A stretch of 64,000 bases of DNA from Halochromatium sp. GTDB taxonomy: Bacteria > Pseudomonadota > Gammaproteobacteria > Chromatiales > Chromatiaceae. The notes below the pieces were generated by a model, which ran no database searches, had not been told where the DNA came from, and was given only the letters and a program-made list of their open reading frames with translations. The DNA is taken from assembly GCA_010912705.1 (NCBI GenBank), contig POWB01000018.1:1-64000 (forward strand), read 5' to 3'. Positions 34,871 to 43,474 of this stretch are shown piece after piece. The translations under genes and the position numbers were made by a program. The first letter of the stretch is position 1, and each line of letters opens with the position of its first letter.

Positions 34871-35884
34871 ATGGACGAGATCAAGAACCCCCATGACGTC
34901 TACTTCCGCGAGAGCTTCACTCGGCGCGAGATCGCGCAAGATTTCCTGCGCCAGCAACTGCCAGCTGAGCTGCTTGAGGTGCTGGATCTCGACAGTCTGG
35001 AGATCAGCAAGGATAGCTACGTCTCCAGGGAATTGCGCGCGTCCTATTCAGATCTGGTCTATCGGCTGAAATGGCGTGTGCCCGATCAGGCTAATCCAAC
35101 CGTGCCTGAGCGGGCTGATCCGGCCGCCGCAGTTAATCTAGACGATGCTGCAGCGACGCTCGCGCTCCACGTCTACATCCTGTTTGAGCACAAGAGCCAT
35201 CCCGACTACTGGGTCTTGCTGCAACTGCTGCGCTACATCGCCTTGCAGGGCGATGCCTATCGCAAGCAACATCCCGAGGCCAAGAACTTGCCACCGGTCT
35301 ATCCGCTGGTGCTCTATCATGGTCAGAGTCTCTGGCGTATGCCGAGCGATTTCCATGCCCTGATCCGGCCGCTACCGGACGCACTCAAGCCCTACGTGCC
35401 GCAGTTCCGCTATGCGCTGCACGATCTCTCACCACGCAGCGATGTGGAGATCAAAGGCGATGTGCTGACCCGCTTGGTGCAGCTCGCGCTACGCTGGATC
35501 TTCAGCGACCAGCCGCTCGAGCATCTGGAGCGGTTGATCGCCTTGATCGACCAGATCGCCGACCGCGACACCGCGTTGCAGATTCTGGAATCGCTGCTGC
35601 GATATTATGTCCAAGGGACACAACGGGTGGAAGAGGATGACGCCCGCCGCTTGTTGGAACAGACCGCACCGGGAGACCCCATCATGCAGACGTTTATTGA
35701 TCGTTATATTGAGCAGGGCCGCGAGCAGGGTAAGGCCGAACTTCTGCTGCGCTTAATAGAGCGCAAATTCGGCCCCACCGATGTCCGGCTGCGCCAACAG
35801 ATCCAAGAGGCCGATGCCGAGACGCTGCTGGAGTGGTCCGATCGTATTCTTACCGCTGAGACGCCGGAGGCGGTGTTTCACTGA
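34871..35884 (+). CDS. Rpn family PD-(D/E)XK nuclease, copy 8
   Basis: 337 residues, intact. D61 and E106-x-K108 conserved; linker [20 protein letters not shown]; single GREQGKAE unit. The C-terminal module has [20 protein letters not shown], shared with copy 7, so copies 7 and 8 are sisters. Internal ATG at 35684, 7 bases after GGGAGA, giving 66 residues. Upstream MDEIKNPHD differs by one residue from the others. The 3' end abuts a glycosyltransferase remnant. Confidence 0.88.
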   Translation: MDEIKNPHDVYFRESFTRREIAQDFLRQQLPAELLEVLDLDSLEISKDSYVSRELRASYSDLVYRLKWRVPDQANPTVPERADPAAAVNLDDAAATLALHVYILFEHKSHPDYWVLLQLLRYIALQGDAYRKQHPEAKNLPPVYPLVLYHGQSLWRMPSDFHALIRPLPDALKPYVPQFRYALHDLSPRSDVEIKGDVLTRLVQLALRWIFSDQPLEHLERLIALIDQIADRDTALQILESLLRYYVQGTQRVEEDDARRLLEQTAPGDPIMQTFIDRYIEQGREQGKAELLLRLIERKFGPTDVRLRQQIQEADAETLLEWSDRILTAETPEAVFH

Positions 35885-36308
35885 GCAGCGCCAACAACAG
35901 CCTGCGGTTGCGGCCCTGTTAGCGCGCCAACGCTGCACGCCGATAGCCCGAGTGATGGATCGCGACCGGCAGCCGCACACGCGGCCATTCAGACACCGGC
36001 TGCTCATGCACCCGGCCTTGATAGCGCACCCCCGCAGGCAACAGCCTGGGTATCCAAGCCGTACTGGTCTCGACCTGCCCGGCGAGATCGAAGCCGCTGT
36101 TCACCGGCAGCACGCCGATGAAGTCCGCCGGCTTGGCCACCTCCGCGCGCAGCTGCTCCGCGCCCTCGGCCAGGCGCTCATCTGTATCGAGCACGATCAT
36201 CGCATCGACCACCGTGCGCGCACTCTCCAGACAGCCGCCGATCAGCGGCGCTTCGTTGCGGGCGATGACGACCAGGGTTAGCCTGGGTGCGTGTCGGGTT
36301 GAAGGCAT
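35885..36308 (-). pseudogene. GT2-TPR glycosyltransferase remnant with in-frame deletion
   Basis: Starts MPSTRHAPRLTLVVIARNEA, reaches VDAMIVLDT and jumps in frame to DERLAEGAEQLRAEVAKPAD, losing about 48 codons between LDT and LDADER. It continues to HHSGYRRAALAR and a stop. The nucleotide-binding part is lost. Confidence 0.75.
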
Positions 36309-36554
36309 CGGTTCAGGCGGCGGCCGAGCGGAGAGCGTCACCGGACGCTGAGGTTACTGAGCGCGTGCTCTGGAGAGTATCGCACCCTAAGCTCGCCTGT
36401 TCACGCCCTGGAGCCGGTTGAGCGGCGACCTGCCGGTGCTACACTGAACGCCTACAGAGCGAGGCGAGAAGACCATGGTCACACACCATTGGACGTTGAC
36501 TAGCCTGCGTTGGTTGGTTAAAGCCAAGAAGCCTTCGATTTGAGGAAAAGACCG

Positions 36555-36761
36555 ATGTATGCGATAGAGTTCGAGGCGGACCTGAAGGATGGTGTTGTCA
36601 TGATTCCCGACGATTACAGGTCCCTGAATAACCAGCATGTGCGTGTGCTCATGCTGATTGAAAGCGATCACGGTGATCCAGAGCTGCTCGCTCTTTCGGA
36701 GCATTCAGCGGCATCGATCGAAGAATGGCGCGATGCGGCCGAGGATGATGTATGGAAGTAA
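36555..36761 (+). CDS. Antitoxin of a MazF-type pair
   Basis: 68 residues from the ATG at 36555 (MYAIEFEADLKDGVVMIPDD), with TGAGGA 8-9 bases upstream. YRSLNNQHVRVLMLIESDHG and SIEEWRDAAEDDVWK follow a short antitoxin family found upstream of PemK/MazF toxins. The gene overlaps the toxin start by ten bases. Confidence 0.7.
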   Translation: MYAIEFEADLKDGVVMIPDDYRSLNNQHVRVLMLIESDHGDPELLALSEHSAASIEEWRDAAEDDVWK

Positions 36762-37090
36762 ACCAGGCAGAGGTTGTGCTATGCGAGTTTTACTTTTCTG
36801 ATCTCAGGCAAAACAAATTGCGGCCAGTTGTTATCTTCAAAAATAACCTGCCATTCAATGATTTCGTCGGAATGCCGGTGAGTAGTAAAGTGGACAGGTT
36901 GAATGAAGATGAAATCCTGATTGCTCAGTCAGACTTTCTAGTCGGTCAACTCCCCAAGCGTTCGAAGGTGATGGTGAGGAAAACCTTTGTGATCTCGAAA
37001 CAGGTCGTTGTGAAAAAATACGGCTCGCTATCTGAAGATTGCTTCTGTCGTCTTCATCAAGCCTTTTGTCGCTATTTTGGTTGCCTATGA
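36752..37090 (+). CDS. MazF/PemK-type endoribonuclease toxin
   Basis: 112 residues: EVVLCEFYFSDLRQNKLRPV, VIFKNNLPFNDFVGMPVSSK and ILIAQSDFLVGQLPKRSKVM, then VRKTFVISKQVV. The SDLRxNKxRPVVI strand and the RKTFVIxK strand are typical of the CcdB/MazF fold, whose members cut mRNA at short motifs. Normal length; overlaps its antitoxin. Low GC against the neighbours suggests recent arrival. Intact pair. Confidence 0.75.
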   Translation: MEVNQAEVVLCEFYFSDLRQNKLRPVVIFKNNLPFNDFVGMPVSSKVDRLNEDEILIAQSDFLVGQLPKRSKVMVRKTFVISKQVVVKKYGSLSEDCFCRLHQAFCRYFGCL

Positions 37091-37191
37091 GAATGGCCGT
37101 ACAGTTCTCACCCTCACCCAGAGTTCGAGCGACATACAAATCGAACACAAGCTGCTGAACAACTGGGGCCGGATGGTTGCCTGATGCGGGT

Positions 37192-38416
37192 TCAATATCG
37201 AAGCTGCCAGTGCGTGTCGACCAGCAGGTCGATGCCCTGCGCGCGGATCAACGCCGCGGCCTCGGTATCGCTCAAGGCGCTGATCGGATGCCAGCCATCG
37301 ACCTGAGCGCGCAGTCGCTCGGTCAGCGCATCGCCGCTGGGATGGTTGCTAAAGGCGTGGAGCTCGAACGCCGCTCGGTCGTGATGCTGGAGCACCCCGT
37401 CGAGGAAATAACCGACCGGATGGCGGCGCAGGTCGCCTGAGACATAGCCCAGGCGCAACCGGCGCTCGGGCTCAGGGGCGGAGGTGGCTGTGCTAGCCAC
37501 AGGTGTTGGCCGGTGCGGTGCTGCCGGGAAGCAGGCGGCGAAGGCGCGCAGGGCCGCTTGCCGGCGCGGCTGGTTGTCGGCATCGCGATAGTGCAGGGTC
37601 AACAGCCGATTGCTGTGCGCATCGACAGAGCGCGGGTCGAGGCTCAGTGCCGTTTCATAGGCGGCGAGTGCCTCATCGAGGCGACAGAGATCGCGCAACA
37701 GATTGCCACGGTTGCAATGCGCCTGGACCAGATCGGGCTTCAGCCTCAGCACCTGCTCGACGGCGGCCAAGGCGGCCTCAAACTGGCCGAGGCGCTGCAG
37801 CACATTGGCGCGGTTGGTTTGCGCAGCGATGGACTGCGGCGCGAGTTGCAAGCTGGCTCATAACCCTGCAGGGCCTGCTGCAGTTGGCCGAGATCCTTCA
37901 GCGTATTGGCGCAGTTGAGCTGCGCGTTGGCGTCGTCGGGTTTGAGCTTTACGGCGCGGTCATAGGCGAGCAGCGCGTCCTCTCGGCGGCCGAGCGCGTA
38001 GAGGGTGTTGCCGAGGTTGTACTGCGCCTCGGCATAGGCCGGCTGCAGCGCTAAGGCGCGTTGATAGGCGTCGAGCGCCTCGGCGAGGCGCCCCAAGGCA
38101 CGCAGCACCAGCCCCTGATTGGCATGATAGGTGGCGACCTTCGGGCGGATGCCGATGGCACGCTCGATCAGCCAGAGGGCGGTGTCCTGGTCGCCACCCT
38201 GATGCGCGGCGATGCCGAGCCTGTGCAGGGCGTCGGCATGCTGTGGTGACAGCTTGAGGATGCGCTGATAGAGTTCCGCGCCTTGCCGCGCTCGCCGCGC
38301 CGGTGATGCTGGAGTGCGGTTTGGTAGAGCGCCGCGACCTGACCTGAGGGTTGGCCTGGGCTGCGCTGGTTACCTGAGGGTGGCCGTTGGCCGTGGGAGC
38401 CTCTGCGTTTGCTCAT
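37192..38416 (-). pseudogene. TPR O-GlcNAc transferase-like protein, frameshifted and truncated
   Basis: From the right: GQVAALYQTALQHHRRGERG; frameshift near 38285; then TPR units EALDAYQRALALQPAYAEAQ and YNLGNTLYALGRREDALLAY; frameshift near 37860; then TNRANVLQRLGQFEAALAAV and the start of the GT41 (SPINDLY) catalytic part RLRLGYVSGDLRRHPVGYFL, GVLQHHDRAAFELHAFSNHP. It ends at IRAQGIDLLVDTHWQLRY, far short of the complete domain. At least two frameshifts plus truncation. Confidence 0.75.
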
Positions 38417-38452
38417 GGGGTGGTCGGGTGCGTTTGCGGCTGGGGTGCTTGA

Positions 38453-38517
38453 GTGGTGGAGCTGGACAGCCTAGAGATCAGCAAGGAGCGCGACGTCTGC
38501 AAGGAATGACGCGCGTC
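38453..38517 (+). pseudogene. Rpn N-terminal fragment
   Basis: Reads [17 protein letters not shown] and stops, corresponding to [20 protein letters not shown] of the rpn genes. Confidence 0.5.
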
Positions 38518-38518
38518 G

Positions 38519-38896
38519 TTAAGGCCCGATCAGCACATCCGCGAGTTTGAGCACAACGCCGAGGATGGCGAGGCCGCCGATGAGCCAACGGGTCTGCGCG
38601 GCCAGTGCCTGGTGTAGGCTCACTTCGAGCTGGCTGATTCGCTCCTGTAAGCGCGCGTCGACCTCTTTGATCTCCTTCTGCAGTCGTGCATCGACCTCCT
38701 TGATCTGGAGCTCAACCCCCTTAATTTCCTTCTGCAAACGCAGCTCAGCTTCGCGGACATGGCCCTGGGTCGCGAGATCATTGAGCTGAGGGAAGCGGGC
38801 TTCAAGCGCATCAAAGGCCTGCGCAATCACCTCCGCACGCTCCTCGTCGCTCGAGCTGTGTTTCAACTTGGTGTAGAGATCAAAGGCAGCGCTCAT
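38519..38896 (-). CDS. Coiled-coil/TM protein, short paralog
   Basis: 125 residues from the ATG at 38896 ([20 protein letters not shown]). It has the same N-terminus and membrane anchor as the gene at 903-1454 but only about three coiled-coil repeat units, so the 33-bp repeats vary in number. The open frame could start six codons earlier at 38914 (MPESPL). It appears intact. It interrupts the PIN toxin gene to its right. Confidence 0.7.
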   Translation of the reverse strand: MSAAFDLYTKLKHSSSDEERAEVIAQAFDALEARFPQLNDLATQGHVREAELRLQKEIKGVELQIKEVDARLQKEIKEVDARLQERISQLEVSLHQALAAQTRWLIGGLAILGVVLKLADVLIGP

Positions 38897-38919
38897 CAGT
38901 GGTGACTCTGGCACGGGCG

Positions 38920-39150
38920 TTAGTGACCGACGCTGGGGCGCGACGGGTCGGGAGTGAAGCGTATAGCGAGCGCAATCTTGCCGGCAGTGTCGAGGAAGAA
39001 ACCGGCTTCGGTGACGACAGGCCAGATTGAATGCAATGTTAAGCGCTGGTTGCTTTCCAAGAATGAAACGGCTGATGGGTGATGCGGGTCATCGCGGGCG
39101 AAGAGCGCAACAAGACATCCGGTATCAATCCAGGCGCCGATGCTTGGCAT
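38920..39150 (-). pseudogene. PIN-domain toxin, C-terminally truncated
   Basis: From the ATG at 39150: MPSIGAWIDTGCLVALFARD, DPHHPSAVSFLESNQRLTLH and IWPVVTEAGFFLDTAGKIAL, then unrelated sequence. The first Asp (IDTGCLVAL) and the Glu (TEAGFFL) are there; the last two acidic strands are lost because the coiled-coil block replaces them. Confidence 0.65.
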
Positions 39151-39385
39151 GCAATCGCTCCCAGATTTGGCGTTTAACGGGATCGGTAGGCGCGTCGGCA
39201 AGATGCCCAGCACCGAAAAGATCCCGTCCTAGCTCGTAGGATGAGGGTGCCGTTTGTTTCAATTGGCGCTCGCAGTATTCACGGATGCTTCGATGGATCA
39301 GGTCCTCTTGGCTACGCTTGGACTGACGGCTGACCTGATCCAGTAACGCTTTCTCTTCGGTTGTCAGGAAAAGATTGAGTGACAC
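39125..39385 (-). CDS. Ribbon-helix-helix antitoxin (orphan)
   Basis: 86 residues: MSLNLFLTTEEKALLDQVSR, SKRSQEDLIHRSIREYCERQ and DAPTDPVKRQIWERLHAK. An RHH DNA-binding domain followed by a toxin-binding tail. It overlaps the truncated PIN gene by 26 bases. The antitoxin reads intact while the toxin is broken. Confidence 0.7.
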   Translation of the reverse strand: MSLNLFLTTEEKALLDQVSRQSKRSQEDLIHRSIREYCERQLKQTAPSSYELGRDLFGAGHLADAPTDPVKRQIWERLHAKHRRLD

Positions 39386-39465
39386 GGAATGTTCCTTCAG
39401 TAACGTTGCTCGAAAAGAGGAGGCTTTCGGGGCGGGCTTGGGTTGATGCCATACGGCAGTCCTCT

Positions 39466-40584
39466 CTAGCGCTTGATCTTGTCGTTTTTTAGCTGACTGC
39501 GCAATGCTTTAGCCCGCGAGCGATAGTCCTCAGCCTCATCCAATCGCCCCAGCTGCTCAGACAACACCGCCAGGTTATGCGCGGCAAGAAAGCTCCCACG
39601 CCCCCGGACGCTGCCCTCCAAGCCCGGCTGCTCGCCGATCTCCAGACACTTCAGCCAGGCTTGCTCCACCACCGGTAGGATCTCCTGCGCCGCCTGCTCG
39701 GGATGACGAATCGCCCAATCCAGCAACAGATCGCCCAGCGCAAAGAAGAAGTCCGGTGATTGCGGCCAGTGCGGCATCTCCTGCTCAGCGAGCGCGATGG
39801 CCTGCTCCAAGGCGCCGGCCTGCTTGAGCGCAAACAGCGCCCGCACCACCAGATCATGCCGGTAGGCTGGCTGGCGCGGCAGCAAGGCGCTCGCCTGCAG
39901 CGCACGCTGATACTGGCGTGCCGCTTCCTCGAAGTCGTCATAGACCTCGCAGTCCTTACCCAGCTGATAGCGCAGATAGGCCTCCTCCGGACGCTCCGCG
40001 AGCATCGCCAACAACAGCCTGCGGTTGCGGCCCTGTTTGCGCGCCAGCGCCGAGCGCCGATAGCCCGAGTGATGGATCAGCACCGACAGCCGCACCCGCG
40101 GCCATTCAGACACCGGCTGCTCATGCACCCGACCTTGATAGCGCACCCCTGCAGGCAAGAGTCTCGGTATCCAAGCCGTACTGGTCTCGACCTGCCCGGC
40201 GAGATCAAAGTCGCTGACCACCGGCAGCACGCCGATAAACTTCGCCGGCTTGGCCACTGCCGCGCGCAGCTGCTCCGCGCCCTCGGCCAGGCGCTCATCG
40301 GCATCGAGGATCAGGTTCCAGGGTGTGTGTGAATGCGCCAGTGCCGCGTTGCGGGCGGCGGCAAAGTCATCGCTCCAGTCGAACGGGTAGACCTCGGCCC
40401 CGGCGGCGGTGGCGATCGCCACTGTCTCATCACTCGAGCCGGTATCGAGCACGATCATCGCATCGACAGCCGCGCGCGCACGCTCCAGACAGCCGCCGAT
40501 CAGCGCCGCCTCATTGCGGGCGATGACGACCAGGGTCAGTCTGGGGGAGGCTGGGGTTGCAGCGGAGGGTTCAGGGGGTGACAT
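39466..40584 (-). CDS. Glycosyltransferase family 2 with TPR-like C-terminus (intact parent copy)
   Basis: 372 residues. The GT-A fold shows LTLVVIARNEAALIGGCLER, VDAMIVLDTGSSDETVAIAT and LDADERL (DxD-type metal site) within the first 105 residues. The RVHEQP and HHSGYRR blocks follow, then helical repeats (EAYLRYQLGKDCEVYDDFEE, FFFALGDLLLDWAIRHPEQA). Such enzymes add sugars to surface glycans, lipids or proteins. This is the only complete copy; fragments derived from it lie at 341, 5250, 30864, 33009 and 35885, mostly joined to rpn tails. Confidence 0.85.
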   Translation of the reverse strand: MSPPEPSAATPASPRLTLVVIARNEAALIGGCLERARAAVDAMIVLDTGSSDETVAIATAAGAEVYPFDWSDDFAAARNAALAHSHTPWNLILDADERLAEGAEQLRAAVAKPAKFIGVLPVVSDFDLAGQVETSTAWIPRLLPAGVRYQGRVHEQPVSEWPRVRLSVLIHHSGYRRSALARKQGRNRRLLLAMLAERPEEAYLRYQLGKDCEVYDDFEEAARQYQRALQASALLPRQPAYRHDLVVRALFALKQAGALEQAIALAEQEMPHWPQSPDFFFALGDLLLDWAIRHPEQAAQEILPVVEQAWLKCLEIGEQPGLEGSVRGRGSFLAAHNLAVLSEQLGRLDEAEDYRSRAKALRSQLKNDKIKR

Positions 40585-40617
40585 GACGAAGGCTGGTCAG
40601 CGTTTGATCTGATTGCT

Positions 40618-40700
40618 CTTGCAAACGACGTTCGAGGCGCTCGCTGCGCACCACGCGTTGATCCTGATGCGCAGGCTGTTCGACGACTTCGCCGTATCGA
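40618..40700 (+). pseudogene. PIN-domain fragment
   Basis: Reads TFEALAAHHALILMRRLFDD then FAVSM; partly identical in DNA to 5446-5503. Confidence 0.4.
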
Positions 40701-40743
40701 TGCGCCAGATCTCGTCGCGGAGTCCATCGCAGAAGGCGGCTGA

Positions 40744-40992
40744 TCAGGCGGCTGGGAGCATTTCATGTAACACCTGGCGCAGCTTAGCTTCGGTCAGCGG
40801 AGCGGTTTCCGATGACAGGCTGGCGCGCAGCGTCTCGTTGATCAGAGTCTGGTAGCCCAGGCCTTGTGCGGCGGCGCGTTCGCCGAAGACGGCGAGTAGG
40901 TCGTCGTCCAGGTAGAGTGTGACGCGGGTCTTGCCGTCAGCGTTGATCACCGATCCCTGTTGGCCATGAGAGAAATCATCGTGTTCGCGCAT
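40744..40992 (-). CDS. brnA: BrnA-type antitoxin
   Basis: 82 residues from the ATG at 40992 (MREHDDFSHGQQGSVINADG). TRVTLYLDDDLLAVFGERAA then GLGYQTLINETLRASL is the RHH domain typical of BrnA, which dimerises, binds BrnT and represses the operon. It overlaps brnT by 17 bases. Part of the only complete BrnTA pair in the window. Confidence 0.8.
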   Translation of the reverse strand: MREHDDFSHGQQGSVINADGKTRVTLYLDDDLLAVFGERAAAQGLGYQTLINETLRASLSSETAPLTEAKLRQVLHEMLPAA

Positions 40993-41266
40993 GGTGGGCC
41001 TCCTGTTCGTCGTGCTGTCGTTCATGGCGTTGCGCGGTGCGCGCGGATATCACACGCAGTTCGTGGTTGCCCCGATAGTGGTATGCCACAATGACCACTC
41101 GGCCGAGGTGGTCTTGCCCGATAGTCACGAATCGTTCCTCGTCGTGATCGAGATCTTCAATGGTGATGGCATAAGGATCGTAGAAAACCGCCTCGATTTC
41201 GGCAAGGTCTATCCCCTGTTTTTGACGATTGCGTGCGTTTTTATGCGGATCGAACGTGATCTTCAT
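40976..41266 (-). CDS. brnT: BrnT-type ribonuclease toxin
   Basis: 96 residues: MKITFDPHKNARNRQKQGID, LAEIEAVFYDPYAITIEDLD, ERFVTIGQDHLGRVVIVAYH and ELRVISARTAQRHER. The FDxxKNxxNxxKxGI start, the RxVTIG strand and the RVISAR strand define BrnT, a RelE-fold RNase. Toxin precedes antitoxin, the usual BrnTA order. Intact, unlike the brnT remnants at 2853 and 33536. Confidence 0.85.
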   Translation of the reverse strand: MKITFDPHKNARNRQKQGIDLAEIEAVFYDPYAITIEDLDHDEERFVTIGQDHLGRVVIVAYHYRGNHELRVISARTAQRHERQHDEQEAHHARTR

Positions 41267-41271
41267 CTGCT

Positions 41272-41439
41272 CACGTCATCAGGGTTGGCTGCTGGATTCG
41301 AGCTCGAAGCAGGCCGAGAGCCTAGAACATTGGTTCAGGTTGGGCCGATGCTGTTCGGTGTCTGGGGCGAGACAACGGTACCGGCGGGTGGCGTTCGCGA
41401 AGTCATCGCTGGCCGCATGGGTGATCTTGCCAGCACCCA
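41272..41439. repeat. 168-bp dispersed repeat, copy 2
   Basis: Matches 518-685 with about two mismatches. It lies between brnT and an rpn tail; as at copy 1 it precedes an rpn tail and a coiled-coil gene piece. Confidence 0.7.
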
Positions 41440-41550
41440 AGATGAAGAGCGGTTGTGCCATGGGTCTTTATCCTGCACTCGGGTGCGGCCGGTGTCCGCC
41501 CTGTTTGGCGATGGCCAGAGCGTTGATCTTAACATTGCGATCTAAGCTGA

Positions 41551-41751
41551 ATGGAGCGAGCATGGCAGCATGGCATCGAGCAGGGCGAGCGAAAAGGTGA
41601 AGCCAAGCTGCTACTGCGCCAGATGGAGCGCAAATTCGGCCCCGCCGATGTCCGGCTGCGCCAACAGATCCAAGAGGCCGATGCCGAGACCCTGCTGGAG
41701 TGGTCAGATCGCATCCTCACCGCTGAGTCGCCGGAGGCGGTGTTTCACTGA
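41551..41751 (+). CDS. Rpn C-terminal module with its own ATG (fragment or RpnS-like)
   Basis: 66 residues: [40 protein letters not shown] and [18 protein letters not shown], stop. It has the size and content of the internal product of the rpn genes, with a different first ten residues. It could be only a fragment; no Shine-Dalgarno sequence is evident. Confidence 0.45.
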   Translation: MERAWQHGIEQGERKGEAKLLLRQMERKFGPADVRLRQQIQEADAETLLEWSDRILTAESPEAVFH

Positions 41752-41833
41752 GCAGCGCCAACAACAGCCTGCGGTGGCGGCCCCGATGGCGCGCCAACGC
41801 CGAGCGCTCACGCCACAGCGCCGTCGAGCGTCC

Positions 41834-42024
41834 TCAAGGTCCGATCAGCACATCCGCGAGCTTGAGCACGACGCCGAGAATAGCGAGGCCGCCGATGAGC
41901 CAACGGGTCTGCGCGGCCAGTGCCTGGTGCAGGCTCACTTCGAGCTGGCTAATGCGCTCCTGTAAGCGTGCGTCGACCTCTTTGATCTGGAGCTCAACGC
42001 CTTTGATGTCCTTCTGCAGGCGTG
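41834..42024 (-). pseudogene. Coiled-coil/TM protein fragment
   Basis: Reads [40 protein letters not shown] and the membrane anchor. The N-terminal half is replaced by the ORF6N fragment. Confidence 0.65.
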
Positions 42025-42166
42025 CCATGAATGCCTTCGGGTTGACCGTCGAGTGCTTTAAACGCTCAAACCGGTGGAAATTTTCCACCAGTTCGTCCTT
42101 TTCGGATTTGGTCAGCTCGAAATAATACCCCTCTGGGAACTTCTCAGCGTTGCCTCAGCGGGGAGC
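42025..42166 (-). pseudogene. ORF6N-domain (phage-type) fragment
   Basis: The minus strand reads NAEKFPEGYYFELTKSEKDE, then LVENFHRFERLKHSTVNPKA and F. This is part of the ORF6N domain of prophage antirepressor-like proteins. It continues in frame into the coiled-coil fragment. Confidence 0.6.
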
Positions 42167-42176
42167 AACAGGCGAC

Positions 42177-42626
42177 TCATCTTGCCGCAGCGACTTCGGG
42201 TAGGCGATCGACCGACGCTGCATTTGTGGCAATCAGCGGATGCCCGAGTGGAACAACAAGGGACGAGGAGGCTAGGTGCAAAGGAATTTCAACAAGCCCA
42301 TCATGCCATGCGGGATAATAGGCGCCGCTGTCATAATGGCGTTGTATTTTTGCAAGCTCCTGAAGAAATGGACTGTTGTCCTTAGGGCCAAAGGTGATCA
42401 TGGCATTGAAATGAAGAAGATCATCGTCTTGGAGGGGGCGAATTAATGCATCCATCAAATAGCTGAGTCTGGATCTTTCGTTGACATCAAACCAATCGGC
42501 CCACAAAATTAAATCCCATTGCGTATCCTCCGGCGTTCGGCGAACCAGGCACTTGACTTTGAAAGGCCCGTTTTGCTGCTCTAGCAGGCACAGTTTTTCT
42601 GAGAGTTTTACAGCGAGATGGCGCAT
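42177..42626 (-). CDS. Partner of HEPN-like gene (unrecognised)
   Basis: 149 residues: MRHLAVKLSEKLCLLEQQNG, WDLILWADWFDVNERSRLSY, LMDALIRPLQDDDLLHFNAM and ELAKIQRHYDSGAYYPAWHD. No known family recognised. It overlaps the upstream HEPN-like gene by 19 bases. The low GC of the pair suggests transfer. The C-terminal tail after HLASSSLVV may be disturbed. Confidence 0.5.
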   Translation of the reverse strand: MRHLAVKLSEKLCLLEQQNGPFKVKCLVRRTPEDTQWDLILWADWFDVNERSRLSYLMDALIRPLQDDDLLHFNAMITFGPKDNSPFLQELAKIQRHYDSGAYYPAWHDGLVEIPLHLASSSLVVPLGHPLIATNAASVDRLPEVAAAR

Positions 42627-43006
42627 AGTTGCCTCACGATTTTGCGCGTTGCTTCCAACATGTTTTGCGAATCTACATCACAGACGCTACGAGGATCGTT
42701 GTATCGATCAGTTTCCTTCCACTTGTTGACAATCTGCCAATCATCCGTGCTTTTTATCGCGGCCTCTTGACCAGTCAACTGCAAGAGGAAATCTAATTCA
42801 TGCGACTTCAAGCAGCTCATTCTTCCCGCTGTACGGAAGGCACTCCAATTCAACTGTTTGGTGATAGCAAACTTCAACGCAAGTTCGGCACAGTAGCCGC
42901 ACAGATAGATCGCATTGGCGTAACAGTGGTTTTCATGGAGCAGCGCTGCATCATGGTACTTTTGCTTGAGGTTTTCCTCAATCTCTTCACGTTCCATATC
43001 GGTCAT
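42608..43006 (-). CDS. HEPN-like protein without RX4H
   Basis: 132 residues: NLKQKYHDAALLHENHCYAN, AIYLCGYCAELALKFAITKQ, DDWQIVNKWKETDRYNDP and ATRKIVRQLCAISL. The ALLxxxxYANAxYLxGYxxELALKxxI start and the KWxxxxRY block are typical of HEPN-fold proteins, but no RX4-6H motif is seen, so it may be a binding rather than cleaving member. The ATG overlaps the stop of the legC fragment (AGATGA). Confidence 0.55.
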   Translation of the reverse strand: MTDMEREEIEENLKQKYHDAALLHENHCYANAIYLCGYCAELALKFAITKQLNWSAFRTAGRMSCLKSHELDFLLQLTGQEAAIKSTDDWQIVNKWKETDRYNDPRSVCDVDSQNMLEATRKIVRQLCAISL

Positions 43007-43473
43007 CTCCTCGGATCATCTAGCGAAACCAACCCCGCGCTACTCGGCAGATTGATGATACGCCGTGCCAATGATTCCGCCACCGGTAAGGGCGCGCGCG
43101 GGCAGTGCTGATAGGGCGGCAACTGGTGTATCAGTGTCCAGGCTGGGCGGGTCATCAGGCCGGCGTCATTGGTTGCCGTCAGGATCGCATCGCGTTGATC
43201 GGCCACTGCTTTGTCTAGGATCAGCGTCTGTAGCCAATAGCTGCTTTCGCACCCTGGCGGCGCTTGCATCAGCCGGACCTGCTCAAGGCCGGCGAAGGCC
43301 TGAAGATAACGCGCGGTCAGGCGCCGCTTGGAGGCGAGAAACTGCGGTAACTGCTCCAACTGCGAGCAGCCAAGTGCGGCGTTGAGATTGGGCATGCGAT
43401 AGTTATAGCCGATTTCATCGTGGATGTACTCCCAGCGGTGCGGGCGTTTGGCGGTGGTGGTCAGGTGCTTGGC
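43003..43473 (-). pseudogene. legC: LegC-type aminotransferase C-terminal half
   Basis: Reads KHLTTTAKRPHRWEYIHDEI, GYNYRMPNLNAALGCSQLEQ, GLMTRPAWTLIHQLPPYQHC and RIINLPSSAGLVSLDDPRR, stop. This matches the C-terminal half of the PLP aminotransferases of legionaminic-acid synthesis. The catalytic Lys region is missing. It meets the truncated nucleotidyltransferase head to head at about 43473. Confidence 0.7.
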
Positions 43474-43474
43474 C

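Noticed and set aside
37503..38054. 183-codon plus-strand frame
   Set aside because: Antisense to the TPR glycosyltransferase remnant.
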